Notes: a model not told the origin generated them from the letters alone. Positions 42,972-52,378 are shown, counted from the first letter of the stretch. The stretch is 64,000 bases of DNA from Nitrospirota bacterium (GCA_015233655.1 JADFXI010000001.1:34346-98345), one strand, 5' to 3'. Numbers and translations: made by a program.

Positions 42972-43665
42972 GATCATCAAGAGGTCCCGCAGGATTTTCC
43001 TCCATCGGGAAGGCGGAGTATGGAAAATCGCCTACGCGGACTTCATTACATCTATGATGATTTTCTTTCTCAGCATGTGGCTGTTGTCCCTCGTGAGCAA
43101 CACCGGCAAGTCCGTTTTTTCCGAATATTTCAAAAAAGCCGGACGCCTTGAGGACGGCGGGGCCTCTGTACTGAGAATGCAGTTCATGTTCGAGCGGGAA
43201 ATGAAACAGCGCAAGGAGTTGCTCAAGAGCAGGATAGAGGAAAAAATCGCCCACATGTCCGACAATCTGATGGTCGAAGAACTTGACAATGGCATAAGGA
43301 TCCAGATGATGGACAGTCAGGAGAAGAACATTTTCGAGTCAGGCAGCGCCAGGCCGACACCAGCCGCTGAGGCACTGTTTAAAGTTGTCGCCGACGGCAT
43401 CTGGAACGTGCCGAACAAAATTACCATTGAAGGACACACCGATTCCGTTCCTTATGCCAAAGGTGCATTAAGCAACTGGGAACTTTCTACGATGCGAGCC
43501 TCCGCAGCAAGGTTGGAGCTTGAGAAGAACAACATACCGCCGTTCAGGATCGACCGGATTGTAGGCTACGCCGATACCAGGCCTATTATTAAGAATAACC
43601 CGGCAGACAGACGCAACCGCCGCATCAGCATCTTCATCGCTTTCGAACAAATGAAATTGGATTAG
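42943..43665 (+). CDS. motB: Flagellar motor stator protein MotB (OmpA-type peptidoglycan anchor)
   Basis: 240 residues from the ATG at 42943; an in-frame ATG at 42919 is also possible. It has a basic N terminus, then the single membrane helix with the proton-binding Asp in WKIAYADFITSMMIFFLSMW, close to E. coli MotB. A plug and linker follow, then a C-terminal OmpA domain with ITIEGHTDSVP, NWELSTMRA and VGYADTRPI (peptidoglycan-binding Asp/Arg). It anchors the stator to the cell wall. The coupling with motA by overlap is standard. Confidence 0.9.
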   Translation: MQSKNPQYIKIIKRSRRIFLHREGGVWKIAYADFITSMMIFFLSMWLLSLVSNTGKSVFSEYFKKAGRLEDGGASVLRMQFMFEREMKQRKELLKSRIEEKIAHMSDNLMVEELDNGIRIQMMDSQEKNIFESGSARPTPAAEALFKVVADGIWNVPNKITIEGHTDSVPYAKGALSNWELSTMRASAARLELEKNNIPPFRIDRIVGYADTRPIIKNNPADRRNRRISIFIAFEQMKLD

Positions 43666-43671
43666 CCACGA

Positions 43672-45021
43672 TTACTTGAGCTTTTTTCTGAGAGTTAAAC
43701 GGTTTATTCCGAGGATGCGCGCAGCCTCTGATTGATTTTCCCTCGTATGCGACAACACATAATCAAGGATCGGCTTGTCCACCTCTCTATGTATCTTTTC
43801 GTAAATATTCTTGTCCTTTTGTTCAATAGCCTGCTTCAGCATCGGCAGTATGACCGAACCGAGTGATTCAGCAGCACCCTTCTTGTGTGAGGCCTGCCGG
43901 CTGTCACCGAGTTCTTTTATCTCCTGCGTAGTAATGTAATACGTCTTGCTCAGGGCGATTGCGGAACGTATGGTATTTTCTAGTTCCCTTATATTGCCGG
44001 GCCAATCATAGGCAAGCATTTTCTTCAGAAAAGCCCCTGTAATCCCCCTTATGGGCCGCGGCCCGGTATTACTGTATCGGTCTGCAAAAAAATTGACAAG
44101 GGGCAAAATGTCTTCCCTGCGTTCGCGCAGCGGAGGGGTATGTATCTTTGCGACGCGCAGCCGGTGCAGCAGGTCCTCTCTGAAGGAGCCCTCTCTCACC
44201 ATGGCCGCAAGGTCCCTGTTGGTAGCGGAAATCACTCGGACATTAACCTGGACTTCGCTGGTGCTTCCTATGGGATAAAAGGTCTGCGTCTGTAAAAAGC
44301 GCAGCAATTTACCCTGCAATGGCAGAGGCAATTCGGCGATCTCGTCAAAAAACACCGTGCCTTCATCCGCGATTTTCAACATTCCCGCTTTTCCGGATAG
44401 GGCGCCGGTGAAAGCACCCTTTTCAAAACCGAACAGCTCTGATTCCAGCAGGGCCTCCGGCACAGCAGCGCAGTTGACGACAACGAAGGGTTTCCCGAAG
44501 CGGGAGGAAAGCTGCGCGATGGATTCGGCAATAAGCTCCTTTCCTGTCCCCGTTTCACCTGTGATCAGCACCGGGACCTCGGCCTGGGACAACCGCGCCA
44601 ATTTTTTGCAAACTTCCATAATGCCCGCTGAGTTTCCCACAATCGCACAAGTGGGCGCCAGTGACGACTTCCTGATTGCAATAGGCTGCTTAAGCTCTTC
44701 CCGCAGATCACTAAGGTCCTGCAGCAACTGAAGCACTATTTCCCTCTGCAGCGGGCGGTGGACTATTTCGTATACGCCGAAGGTCACCGCTTCCATCACA
44801 GGCTCCGTAAGTTTCAGTTTTGTGACCGCTACAACAATATTATCCTGGCTCAAATCCTTTATAAGCCCTGCCTTCATAGTATCGATATCAAAGAAGATAA
44901 AAGAATTATGGTGACCGGTCTGACGTTTGACTATAGAACAGTCCTTTGGCAGCAGACCAGACAGCTCTTCACTCAATGAAGCGTCCCCCGTAATCAATAC
45001 AATTTCAACCGCATTATTCAT
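43672..45021 (-). CDS. Sigma-54-dependent transcriptional activator with degenerate receiver
   Basis: 449 residues. The N-terminal 120 residues fold-match a receiver (IVLITGDASLSEELSGLL ... FIFFDIDTMKAG) but lack the acidic pair and a clear phospho-acceptor Asp, so it may respond to a ligand or protein instead. The AAA+ domain has GETGTGKELIAESIAQ (Walker A), GAFTGA (the sigma-54 contact loop), FFDEIAELP (Walker B) and the R-finger region LRERREDILPL. The C-terminal Fis-type helix-turn-helix is NQSEAARILGINRLTLRKKL. An inverted repeat overlaps its start codon. The divergent small gene has a perfect-looking sigma-54 promoter, the obvious target. Confidence 0.92.
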   Translation of the reverse strand: MNNAVEIVLITGDASLSEELSGLLPKDCSIVKRQTGHHNSFIFFDIDTMKAGLIKDLSQDNIVVAVTKLKLTEPVMEAVTFGVYEIVHRPLQREIVLQLLQDLSDLREELKQPIAIRKSSLAPTCAIVGNSAGIMEVCKKLARLSQAEVPVLITGETGTGKELIAESIAQLSSRFGKPFVVVNCAAVPEALLESELFGFEKGAFTGALSGKAGMLKIADEGTVFFDEIAELPLPLQGKLLRFLQTQTFYPIGSTSEVQVNVRVISATNRDLAAMVREGSFREDLLHRLRVAKIHTPPLRERREDILPLVNFFADRYSNTGPRPIRGITGAFLKKMLAYDWPGNIRELENTIRSAIALSKTYYITTQEIKELGDSRQASHKKGAAESLGSVILPMLKQAIEQKDKNIYEKIHREVDKPILDYVLSHTRENQSEAARILGINRLTLRKKLK

Positions 45022-45038
45022 GTATAAATAATATACAT
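45020..45038. promoter_or_regulatory. Perfect 7-bp inverted repeat over the activator start codon (candidate operator)
   Basis: ATGTATA (45020-45026), 5-nt AATAA centre, TATACAT (45032-45038). It overlaps the activator's ATG and lies about 71 nt upstream of the -24 element at 45109, a plausible place for an enhancer-type activator site that also autoregulates. AT-rich, so chance occurrence is possible. Confidence 0.4.
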
Positions 45039-45108
45039 TATGTTTTATTTATAATCAATTATTATCTTTTAGAGTATCTGTATCTTTATATTTCAATAAG
45101 TTCCATAA

Positions 45109-45124
45109 TGGCATTGCTTTTGCT
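45109..45124 (+). promoter_or_regulatory. Sigma-54 (-24/-12) promoter
   Basis: TGGCAT-TGCTT-TTGCT at 45109-45124 matches TGGCAC-N5-TTGCW at all but one position, with GG and GC exactly 10 nt apart. It lies 52 nt upstream of the small Cys-containing gene and beside the divergent sigma-54 activator; rpoN is at 1021-2463. Confidence 0.8.
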
Positions 45125-45175
45125 AAATTGAAGATAACGCCTAGACAGAATAAAATCAAAGGAGATTAAAAGGAC

Positions 45176-45502
45176 ATGGAAACACAAAGTATATGCGGAC
45201 TTTGCCTCGAACGCTTGAAGTACCAGATAAAAAATGCAAAAAAGAGAGCAATGGACAGCGGAAGTAACTCAGGATGCGGAAGGATTATGCTTGAATGCTA
45301 CAACACGGCAGACCCGGATGAGATAGTAGATATACTTGAAATCTATCATGCGAAGGACCGGACACTTCAGGGAGTAAAGGAAACTCTGTCCGAACTTGCA
45401 TATTCCGCTTCAGTGCTTACGAGGGAACCTTTGCAATTCGACTTTAGTGAAGAAGGACATTTAGGCCTTTTCCTGCTGCTGGATGCAACCGTTGCGAATT
45501 AA
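45176..45502 (+). CDS. Small protein of unknown function with N-terminal CxxC, sigma-54 promoter
   Basis: 108 residues. AAAGGAG lies upstream of the ATG at normal distance (with a second AAAGG just before it). CGLCLERLKYQIKNAKKRA (residues 7-25) begins with a CxxC pair and a basic amphipathic helix; two more Cys are near residues 34 and 41 (SGCGRIMLECYN). The middle is acidic (ADPDEIVDILEIYHAKD) and the C terminus is acidic to hydrophobic (EEGHLGLFLLLDATVAN). There is no signal peptide or membrane helix. Four Cys could bind a metal. Not recognised as a known family. Its promoter and the divergent activator suggest a dedicated, environmentally induced role. Confidence 0.75.
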   Translation: METQSICGLCLERLKYQIKNAKKRAMDSGSNSGCGRIMLECYNTADPDEIVDILEIYHAKDRTLQGVKETLSELAYSASVLTREPLQFDFSEEGHLGLFLLLDATVAN

Positions 45503-45535
45503 TAAACAGTGCGGACGCGACCAGATCATCGGAAT

Positions 45536-46459
45536 TCAAATCCCGCAATTAAAAAGGCCGGTGCTCAGGTATCTGTCCCCCCTGTCGGGGAATATGACAA
45601 CGACCTTCTTGCCCCGCCCGAGCCTGACGGCAATCTCGACTGCAGCCCACATTGCTGCGCCGGATGACGTTCCGGCAAGTATGCCTTCTTTGAGGGCCAG
45701 CTCCCGTGCCGTTCCTTCCGCATCCTGGTCTGTTACCTGGATGACCTCATCGTATATTGCCGTATTAAGGATTCCGGTTAAAAAACCGGCGCCGATGCCA
45801 GGGATCCTGTGCTTACCAGGATTGCCGCCTGAAAGTACTGGAGAACCGGCAGGCTCAACAGCGACTATCAGAACATCAGGCTTTTTGTCTCTGAATACCT
45901 CTCCGTTGCCAGTTATTGTACCACCCGTTCCGACTCCGGCAACAAAGGCATCAGGAGCACCGCCGAGGTCGCGCATTATCTCCAGCGCGGTGGTCTTCCT
46001 GTGGGCCTCGGGGTTGGCGCTGTTTTCAAACTGCAACGGCATAAAAAAGCCGGGGTTTTCTTTGAGCATATCCGCTGCCCTGTCCCACGCACCCATCATG
46101 CCTTCCTCCCCGGGCGTCAGTACCAGTTCTGCGCCGTACGCCTGCAGCAACTGTCTTCTTTCCAGGCTCATTGTGTCCGGCATCGTAAGTTTAAGACGGT
46201 ATCCTTTGACAGCCGCAACCAGTGCCAGGCCTATGCCGGTATTGCCGCTCGTCGGCTCAACAATGGTACCGCCCGGCTTTAGGGTCCCTTCCTGTTCAGC
46301 GGCCTCGACCATTGACAGCGCAATCCTGTCTTTAACGGAACCGCCGGGATTGAGTCCCTCAAGTTTTGCCCAGTTTTCAGCACCCCCGTCCCCCGCCATC
46401 CGCATAATTCTTACCAGCGGGGTGTTTCCTATGTATCTCAATATATTGTTATTCGCCAT
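45536..46459 (-). CDS. cysM: Cysteine synthase (CysM/O-acetylserine sulfhydrylase B type)
   Basis: 307 residues from the ATG at 46459 (MANNNILRYIGNTPLVRIMRM). The PLP-lysine segment is LNPGGSVKDRIALSMVE, with [20 protein letters not shown] as the substrate-binding Ser/Thr loop and GTGGTITGNGEVFRDKKPD as the phosphate loop. The insert-free [26 protein letters not shown] is typical. It uses sulfide or thiosulfate with O-acetylserine. No ribosome-binding site is visible; TATACT lies about 10 nt before the ATG, so the message may be leaderless. It is divergent from cysK. Confidence 0.9.
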   Translation of the reverse strand: MANNNILRYIGNTPLVRIMRMAGDGGAENWAKLEGLNPGGSVKDRIALSMVEAAEQEGTLKPGGTIVEPTSGNTGIGLALVAAVKGYRLKLTMPDTMSLERRQLLQAYGAELVLTPGEEGMMGAWDRAADMLKENPGFFMPLQFENSANPEAHRKTTALEIMRDLGGAPDAFVAGVGTGGTITGNGEVFRDKKPDVLIVAVEPAGSPVLSGGNPGKHRIPGIGAGFLTGILNTAIYDEVIQVTDQDAEGTARELALKEGILAGTSSGAAMWAAVEIAVRLGRGKKVVVIFPDRGDRYLSTGLFNCGI

Positions 46460-46538
46460 CAATAAAAGTATAACATGCAAGAATATGTAATATAATAAAC
46501 AGTGACAATGTTTTTAAAAATGATAAACGGAGGTTTTT

Positions 46539-47471
46539 ATGGCCAGGATTTTTGATGACATAACTAAAACAACTGGGAACACGCCGCTGGTGCGGCTTAA
46601 CAGCGTTGCATCCGGTATGCACGCGACCATAGTGGTCAAGCTGGAATCGTTCAACCCGCTTTCAAGTGTAAAAGACCGCATCGGGGTTGCCATGATAGAG
46701 GACGCAGAGCTAAAAGGCCTCATAAAAAAAGGTTCTGTCATTATCGAGCCGACGAGCGGTAATACCGGCATTGCGCTTGCGTTTGCGTCAGCCGCGAAAG
46801 GGTATAAGTTGATACTCACCATGCCCGACACCATGAGTCTGGAACGAAGACAGTTGCTGCAGGTCTTCGGCGCTGAACTGCACCTCACTCCAGGTGCCGA
46901 GGGAATGAAAGGCGCAGTCAAAAAAGCGGAAGAACTCCTGGCCGTCACGCCGGGGGCCTTTATGCCCCAGCAGTTTAACAACCCTGCCAATCCGGAAGTT
47001 CACCGGCTCACAACGGCTGAAGAAATATGGAATGACACCGACGGAGCTATCGATATCCTGGTATCGGGCGTCGGCACCGGGGGGACTTTAACCGGCGTTG
47101 CCGGTGCATTAAAGGAAAGAAAGAAAGGACTCAAGGCAGTAGCGGTAGAACCGGAAACATCACCCGTCCTTTCCGGAGGTCCGGCCGGACCGCACAAAAT
47201 ACAGGGGATAGGAGCAGGCTTTATCCCTGAAGTGCTGAAAAGGGATTTGATAGACGAAATTATAAAGGTTTCAGACACTGATGCAGGCACCTGTGCAAGA
47301 AGACTTGCAAGAGAAGAAGGAATCCTCGCAGGCATCTCGAGCGGTGCCGCCTTGTGGGCCGCACTGCAACTTGCGACCAGGGAAGAGAATAAAGGCAAGC
47401 TTATTGTTGTCGTGCTTCCGGACACAGGCGAACGCTATCTTTCTACATGGTTATTTAAAGAGGCGTCCTGA
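46539..47471 (+). CDS. cysK: Cysteine synthase A
   Basis: 310 residues. [19 protein letters not shown] at the N terminus, PLP lysine in [19 protein letters not shown] (the CysK-type N-P-x-x-S-V-K-D-R), [40 protein letters not shown], and a C-terminal [18 protein letters not shown] precedes the ATG. It condenses O-acetylserine with sulfide to cysteine. Paired divergently with cysM, 80 nt away; having both forms side by side is uncommon and suggests two sulfur donors or duplication followed by divergence. Confidence 0.93.
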   Translation: MARIFDDITKTTGNTPLVRLNSVASGMHATIVVKLESFNPLSSVKDRIGVAMIEDAELKGLIKKGSVIIEPTSGNTGIALAFASAAKGYKLILTMPDTMSLERRQLLQVFGAELHLTPGAEGMKGAVKKAEELLAVTPGAFMPQQFNNPANPEVHRLTTAEEIWNDTDGAIDILVSGVGTGGTLTGVAGALKERKKGLKAVAVEPETSPVLSGGPAGPHKIQGIGAGFIPEVLKRDLIDEIIKVSDTDAGTCARRLAREEGILAGISSGAALWAALQLATREENKGKLIVVVLPDTGERYLSTWLFKEAS

Positions 47472-47503
47472 TTAAATGCCTGATGTTGTGCAGTCAGACC
47501 GCG

Positions 47504-49759
47504 CTATGATTCGTTTAAGACGTTATGAATGGTCCTGCTGAAACTTTCAACCGTATATGGCTTTGTGATGACGGCGCTGAAACCGTATTCTTGATATTGG
47601 GACATAACAGGGTCATTGGAGTAACCGCTTGATACAACCGCCTTGACGTCCGGATCAATGGCGAGCAGTTTTTTCATGGTCTCTTTCCCCCCAGTGCCTC
47701 CGGGTATTGTGAGGTCCATTATAACAATATCGTAGCGCTTATTTGCTTCAAGGGCCTCTCGATATTTCTTAATAGCTTCCTCGCCGTCAGCCGCCAGGTC
47801 AACTTCATATCCCAGCGTACTCAACATGTCTCCGGCAATGTCCCGGACCATGCTCTCATCGTCCATAAGCAGTACTTTCCCCTCGCCGGCGGCAATGTAC
47901 TTCTCTTCGGGCATACCGCAAACATCCTCGCTTCCCAAAGCCAGCAAGTAAATGTGGAATGTCGTGCCGACTCCGGGTGTTGATTCTACAGTAATGTGCC
48001 CGCCATGTTTCTGTATAATGGAGTAAACCGATGCAAGACCCAAGCCGCTTCCCTTCTCCTTTGTTGTAAAGTAAGGATCAAAAATCCGAGGAATATCTTC
48101 ACGCTCTATGCCGGTCCCGGTATCGCTTACCGAAATCTTTACGTATGTCCCCTCTTCCAGACCTGGTATCATATTCCGGCGAAGCATTACTTGATCGACT
48201 GAAAATACTATCTTGCCTCCGCCCGGCATCGCCTGCGCCGCATTGATGATCAGATTATTAAATACCTGGCTCATCTGACCGGCATCGATATCAATATTAC
48301 AGATGTCCCCGGAAACAACAAACTCCGCTGCTATGCTGCTCCCGGAGAGCACAAGGCTCGCCGATTCTTTGAGAATATCGACTATGGATTCCGTCCTTCT
48401 GACCGGTTCTCCGCCTCTGGCAAAAGTCAGCAGCCGATAAGCGAGTTCCGATGCCCTCTGAGATGCCTGTTCAGCCTTGTCCAATCTTGCATGCGCCTTA
48501 TTTTGGGAATCGATCTGCATCTTTGCAATACTTATATTGCCCACAATAGATGTCAGGATATTATTGAAGTCATGTGCTATCCCTCCGGCAAGCAGGCCGA
48601 CGGATTTAAGCTTTTCGGCCCTCGCAATCTCCTTTTCCATCCACTGCTTCTCAGTAACATCTCGGAATACGAGGACTACGCCTATCGTTACACTGTTCCT
48701 GTCCTTTATGGGGGCCGCACTGTCTTCAATTATTATTTCAGTGCCGTCCCTCCTTATCAGGGCGGTATGGTTGGCAAGACCTGTTATTATTCCTGTTCTA
48801 AGCACCTCATCAATAGGATTCATACAGCGCTCACGGGTCTTTTCATTAATAATGTTAAATACCTCCGGAAGATGTTTGCCGACTGCTTCCTGAAATGTCC
48901 ATCCCGTATGCCGTTCGGCAACCCTGTTGATCAGTGTGATCTTGCCGTCGATATCAGTAACTATAACTGCGTCTCCGATGCTTCTTAGCGTCACCGCAAG
49001 GCGTTCCTTCTCGTCGGCCAGCCTCTCTTCTCTTTCCTTGAGGGCCAGGCTCATGCGGTTGAACTCAGAGGAAAGCTCCCCTATTTCATCGCCCGAGTAA
49101 ACCGGAACACTTTCAGGGAACTCTCCCTCTATATGTTTCAACACAGACTCATGGAGCTGCATTATGGGCCTCAGCACATATCTGCCGAAGAACAGATCAA
49201 GGGCAACAGCTACGACAAGCGTTATCAGGACTGAGACTAATATGCTCTGGTTAAAAGCACTCTGCATTGAGCGGCGGGACTGTTCGGTCGAAAGCCTCAA
49301 CCTGGCATATCCGATCAAAATATTTTTATTGTCCGGTCCCTGGTCAGTTGTTTTATAGAAAATAGGCGCATAGAAATCCATCAGCAAACCTTTATTGCTG
49401 TGAAAATAAGCCTCGTTTGTCTTAAAATGGCTTATAGCAGCCGGGTCGGGCAGTTCATTGAGCCTGTCAAAAGGATAGGCATCCACCGTCTGCCACAATG
49501 ACGTGTATACCTGGGCAAGATCTACGTCTTCGGCATGAACTATGTCGGAAACTTTTCTGATAAATTCAAGGTTCTCTGCGGCGAGACCATCGGCAACGCC
49601 ACGCGCAAGCGATTCGACCATCGCGTCACCGCGCGCGATAATCTCCTTTTCTATTCCGCCCTTGTAAACATGTATGAATAAAGTTGCTCCGACAAGACTT
49701 ATCGAAATGGCGGCAGCGGTGACTACAGCCATAACCTTTGTTTTCAACGAAACTTTCAT
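47504..49759 (-). CDS. Membrane-bound hybrid sensor histidine kinase (HAMP-PAS-HK-receiver)
   Basis: 751 residues. TM1 (about 8-30), a periplasmic region of about 140 residues, TM2 (about 172-192), then HAMP (RYVLRPIMQLHESVL ... DEIGELSSEFNRMS), a PAS domain (SIGDAVIVTDIDGKITLINRVAE), HisKA with phospho-His in GIAHDFNNILTSIVGN, HATPase_c (NNLIINAAQAMPGG, GTGIEREDIPRIFDPYFTTK, GSGLGLASVYSIIQKHGG), and a receiver with Asp in IVIMDLTIPGGTGG. Its ATG overlaps the stop of the PstS-like gene by 4 nt, so sensor and binding protein are made together and the binding protein probably presents a ligand to it. Confidence 0.92.
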   Translation of the reverse strand: MKVSLKTKVMAVVTAAAISISLVGATLFIHVYKGGIEKEIIARGDAMVESLARGVADGLAAENLEFIRKVSDIVHAEDVDLAQVYTSLWQTVDAYPFDRLNELPDPAAISHFKTNEAYFHSNKGLLMDFYAPIFYKTTDQGPDNKNILIGYARLRLSTEQSRRSMQSAFNQSILVSVLITLVVAVALDLFFGRYVLRPIMQLHESVLKHIEGEFPESVPVYSGDEIGELSSEFNRMSLALKEREERLADEKERLAVTLRSIGDAVIVTDIDGKITLINRVAERHTGWTFQEAVGKHLPEVFNIINEKTRERCMNPIDEVLRTGIITGLANHTALIRRDGTEIIIEDSAAPIKDRNSVTIGVVLVFRDVTEKQWMEKEIARAEKLKSVGLLAGGIAHDFNNILTSIVGNISIAKMQIDSQNKAHARLDKAEQASQRASELAYRLLTFARGGEPVRRTESIVDILKESASLVLSGSSIAAEFVVSGDICNIDIDAGQMSQVFNNLIINAAQAMPGGGKIVFSVDQVMLRRNMIPGLEEGTYVKISVSDTGTGIEREDIPRIFDPYFTTKEKGSGLGLASVYSIIQKHGGHITVESTPGVGTTFHIYLLALGSEDVCGMPEEKYIAAGEGKVLLMDDESMVRDIAGDMLSTLGYEVDLAADGEEAIKKYREALEANKRYDIVIMDLTIPGGTGGKETMKKLLAIDPDVKAVVSSGYSNDPVMSQYQEYGFSAVITKPYTVESFSRTIHNVLNES

Positions 49760-50571
49760 TTTAATTCACTTAGCGCCGGTATCCCGTAAGAGGCAATGAA
49801 CCCCTGGCCTTTACTGCTTAAAACATAGTCGATGAATTTCCTGACTTCAGGTTTGGGGTCCTTTTTAACGACGAGGTAAAGGGGCCTTCTGAGTGGATAC
49901 CTGCCGGACAATATGTTTTTCTTGCTAGGCTCGATGCCGTTTAGTCTGAGCATTTTCACTTCGCGCTTTCTTGCGCTTGCAAAACCTGTGCTGGCGAAGC
50001 CTTCAGGAGTTTTTTCGACCATCTGCTCCCATATGGCGACAGAAGATGCCAAGACTACAGAGTTTGGCTGCTTCGATACAGGCCTGCCGTTTAATATCAT
50101 TTTGCTTAATGACTGCCCTATGCCGCCCATCCCTTTTGTAGTGGAGATAAACGACGTAATGACCATATCATGGCCACGCAGCTGTTTCCAGTTCTTTATT
50201 TTTCCTTCATATATGTCCCTGACGTTTTTAGGTGTTATATTATTTACCGGATTCGATTTATTTACTATGAAAACCAGCGCATCCCAAGCAACAGGAATAA
50301 AGTCGAGGTCTGCAGGGTCGTCAGCTTCCTTTGCTTTGCACGATGCCGCAAAATCCACCCTGTTATTGAGCAAATCCACAAGTCCCCTGACGCTGCCGCC
50401 CCCTAAAACAGATATCCTTACGCCGGTCTCCTTTTCATATTCCTGGCAAAGATCTGCCAAATAGCCCACGCTGCTCACTGAACAACCACTTGCGATCATA
50501 TTTTCGGCAAAACTTGACGGCGTGTGTGAAAGCAGAAAAAAAATAAAAAACGGGACAAGAAGCTTGTACAT
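49756..50571 (-). CDS. PstS-like periplasmic substrate-binding protein
   Basis: 271 residues from the ATG at 50571, preceded by GGGGAGGG; an upstream frame to 50613 precedes the signal peptide. The signal peptide is MYKLLVPFFIFFLLSHTPSS. The mature protein begins ASGCSVSSVGYLADLCQEYE, then VRISVLGGGSVRGLVDLLNNRVDFAASC, typical of the PBP-like/PstS superfamily (phosphate, tungstate, sulfate binders), with SKGQGFIASYGIPAL at the end. No permease or ATPase of a matching importer is next to it; instead it is coupled to a sensor kinase, so a sensory role is favoured. The anion is not predictable. Confidence 0.82.
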   Translation of the reverse strand: MYKLLVPFFIFFLLSHTPSSFAENMIASGCSVSSVGYLADLCQEYEKETGVRISVLGGGSVRGLVDLLNNRVDFAASCKAKEADDPADLDFIPVAWDALVFIVNKSNPVNNITPKNVRDIYEGKIKNWKQLRGHDMVITSFISTTKGMGGIGQSLSKMILNGRPVSKQPNSVVLASSVAIWEQMVEKTPEGFASTGFASARKREVKMLRLNGIEPSKKNILSGRYPLRRPLYLVVKKDPKPEVRKFIDYVLSSKGQGFIASYGIPALSELK

Positions 50572-50766
50572 AATAGTTACCCTCCCCCTGCCGCTATCGG
50601 TGACGAAAATCACAAAAAAATCATTTTCACACTTACTCGCATATTAGCATAATAAAAAACGGAAAATCCAATGGTTTCGTAATGGGTTGCGAACATTACT
50701 TGCACTTTGCCCGGTCATATGCAATATTGTGTATACTTAAGATGCGCGGTACGGAAAGAGACCATC

Positions 50767-52290
50767 ATGTTGAATAGAAGTTTCATCATATACCTGAACA
50801 ATGTCAGCGTGAAGATCCAGGGACGCACGCTATTGTCATGCATCAATTGGCAGATCAAGAGCGGCGAAAATTGGGCAGTCCTGGGCGGCAACGGTGCGGG
50901 CAAATCCACTCTTTTAAGGCTTGTCAGGGGTGAATTATGGCCGGACGCGGGAAGCGGAGGTAAAAGGCTTTACAAATTCGAGAGCGAAACTCAGGATAGC
51001 CCCCTGGGGATAAGAAAACGCATAGCACTCCTTTCTGCGGAACTGCAGGATGCTTACCACAGCAACCAGTGGGACATGAGTGGACGCGAGGTCGTATATA
51101 CCGGTTTTTTTGACAGCGCCTGGCTGCATCAGGAACCGACTGAGGAACAAAAAGACGCTGCGGAGCAACTGCTCCATGAGCTAAAACTGTATCACCTGGG
51201 CGGCAAAAACTTCCTCGAAATGTCACAGGGCGAGGCGAGGAAAATCCTTGTCGCACGGGCCCTGGTTTCGCGCCCTGCCATACTGGCGCTCGATGAACCC
51301 TGCGACGGGCTTGACTTGTCATCACGCAGGCAATTTCTGCATATGGTCGAGACTGTGGCCTCTTCCGGCATATCCGTATTATATGCGACGCACCGGATCG
51401 CGGAACTCATTCCATCCATTACCCATGTACTTAAGATCAGCAAAGGTAAAATCATTAAGCAGGGAAGAAAAGATGACGTTTTAAAAAAGGAAGGACTGAA
51501 TAAAACTTTAAGTCAGGCCGCAAAGCGCAATCCGCAATCGACTGGAAGCCCCTCCAAAAAAGGAAGACCCTTAATAACTATAAAACACTGCGATGTTTTT
51601 TTAGATCAGAAAAAAATATTGTCCCATCTTGACTGGGTCATGCGCAGGCGGGAACACTGGCTTATTATCGGCAGAAACGGGGCGGGCAAATCCACGCTGT
51701 TGAAGCTGATAGCTGGAGATATTTACCCTGCCCTCGGAGGAGAAATCAACAGGTTCGGAGAAAAGGGTCCTGGAAGCCTGCGAGATTTGCAAAGTAGAAT
51801 AGGCCTTGTATCTCCTGAGCCGCAGAGAGATTATTCATACGATATCAAAGGAGCAGATGCGGTAGTATCCGGCTTTTTCTCAAGCATAGGTTTATATGAC
51901 AAAATAACACCCGGACAAAGAGAGAAGGCCCTGCACTGGATAGATTTCTTTGACCTGCAGCACCTCTCTGAAAAAAGCATGTCGGAAATGTCGTACGGCG
52001 AGCAGAGGAAGATACTCATTGCAAGGGCGATGGTAAACAACCCCGACATACTTATCCTTGATGAACCGTGCAGCGGACTGGACAGCCAGTCGCGCACGCA
52101 CTTCCTCTCATTCCTGGAGCAAACGGCCCAATCCGGGGTCTCACTCATACTGGCAACGCATCATCTCGATGAGATGCCGCACGCAATTACGCATATAATG
52201 GCCATTAATGAAGGCAGAATTATTATGCAGGGCAAAAAAGAAGAAATTATGCAAAAGAATATATCAGCACTTTTTCTCGGCAACGACTAG
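50767..52290 (+). CDS. Tandem ABC ATPase, ModF-like
   Basis: 507 residues from the ATG at 50767 (GGAAAGAG upstream); the frame opens at 50707. Two complete ABC domains: the first with GGNGAGKSTLL, MSQGEARKILVARAL and ILALDEPCDGLDLSS; the second with GRNGAGKSTLLKL, MSYGEQRKILIARAM and ILILDEPCSGLDSQS. The interdomain linker is Lys-rich. No membrane domain is fused. Layout and DEPCxGLD motifs match ModF/PhrA-type soluble tandem ATPases linked to molybdate or stress in enterobacteria; an import role is doubtful. mobA at 17351 shows that molybdenum cofactor is used in this organism. Confidence 0.82.
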   Translation: MLNRSFIIYLNNVSVKIQGRTLLSCINWQIKSGENWAVLGGNGAGKSTLLRLVRGELWPDAGSGGKRLYKFESETQDSPLGIRKRIALLSAELQDAYHSNQWDMSGREVVYTGFFDSAWLHQEPTEEQKDAAEQLLHELKLYHLGGKNFLEMSQGEARKILVARALVSRPAILALDEPCDGLDLSSRRQFLHMVETVASSGISVLYATHRIAELIPSITHVLKISKGKIIKQGRKDDVLKKEGLNKTLSQAAKRNPQSTGSPSKKGRPLITIKHCDVFLDQKKILSHLDWVMRRREHWLIIGRNGAGKSTLLKLIAGDIYPALGGEINRFGEKGPGSLRDLQSRIGLVSPEPQRDYSYDIKGADAVVSGFFSSIGLYDKITPGQREKALHWIDFFDLQHLSEKSMSEMSYGEQRKILIARAMVNNPDILILDEPCSGLDSQSRTHFLSFLEQTAQSGVSLILATHHLDEMPHAITHIMAINEGRIIMQGKKEEIMQKNISALFLGND

Positions 52291-52378
52291 TCAAAAGTAC
52301 TCATACATATTCTACAAGAGCAGGCGGGATATAGTGCTGAAGCACTGTGCCATGACTGCTCGACACCGCATGCTCGCT

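Noticed and set aside
45483-46490. 335-codon plus-strand frame opposite cysM
   Set aside because: Antisense shadow; the minus-strand product has the full cysteine synthase motif set.
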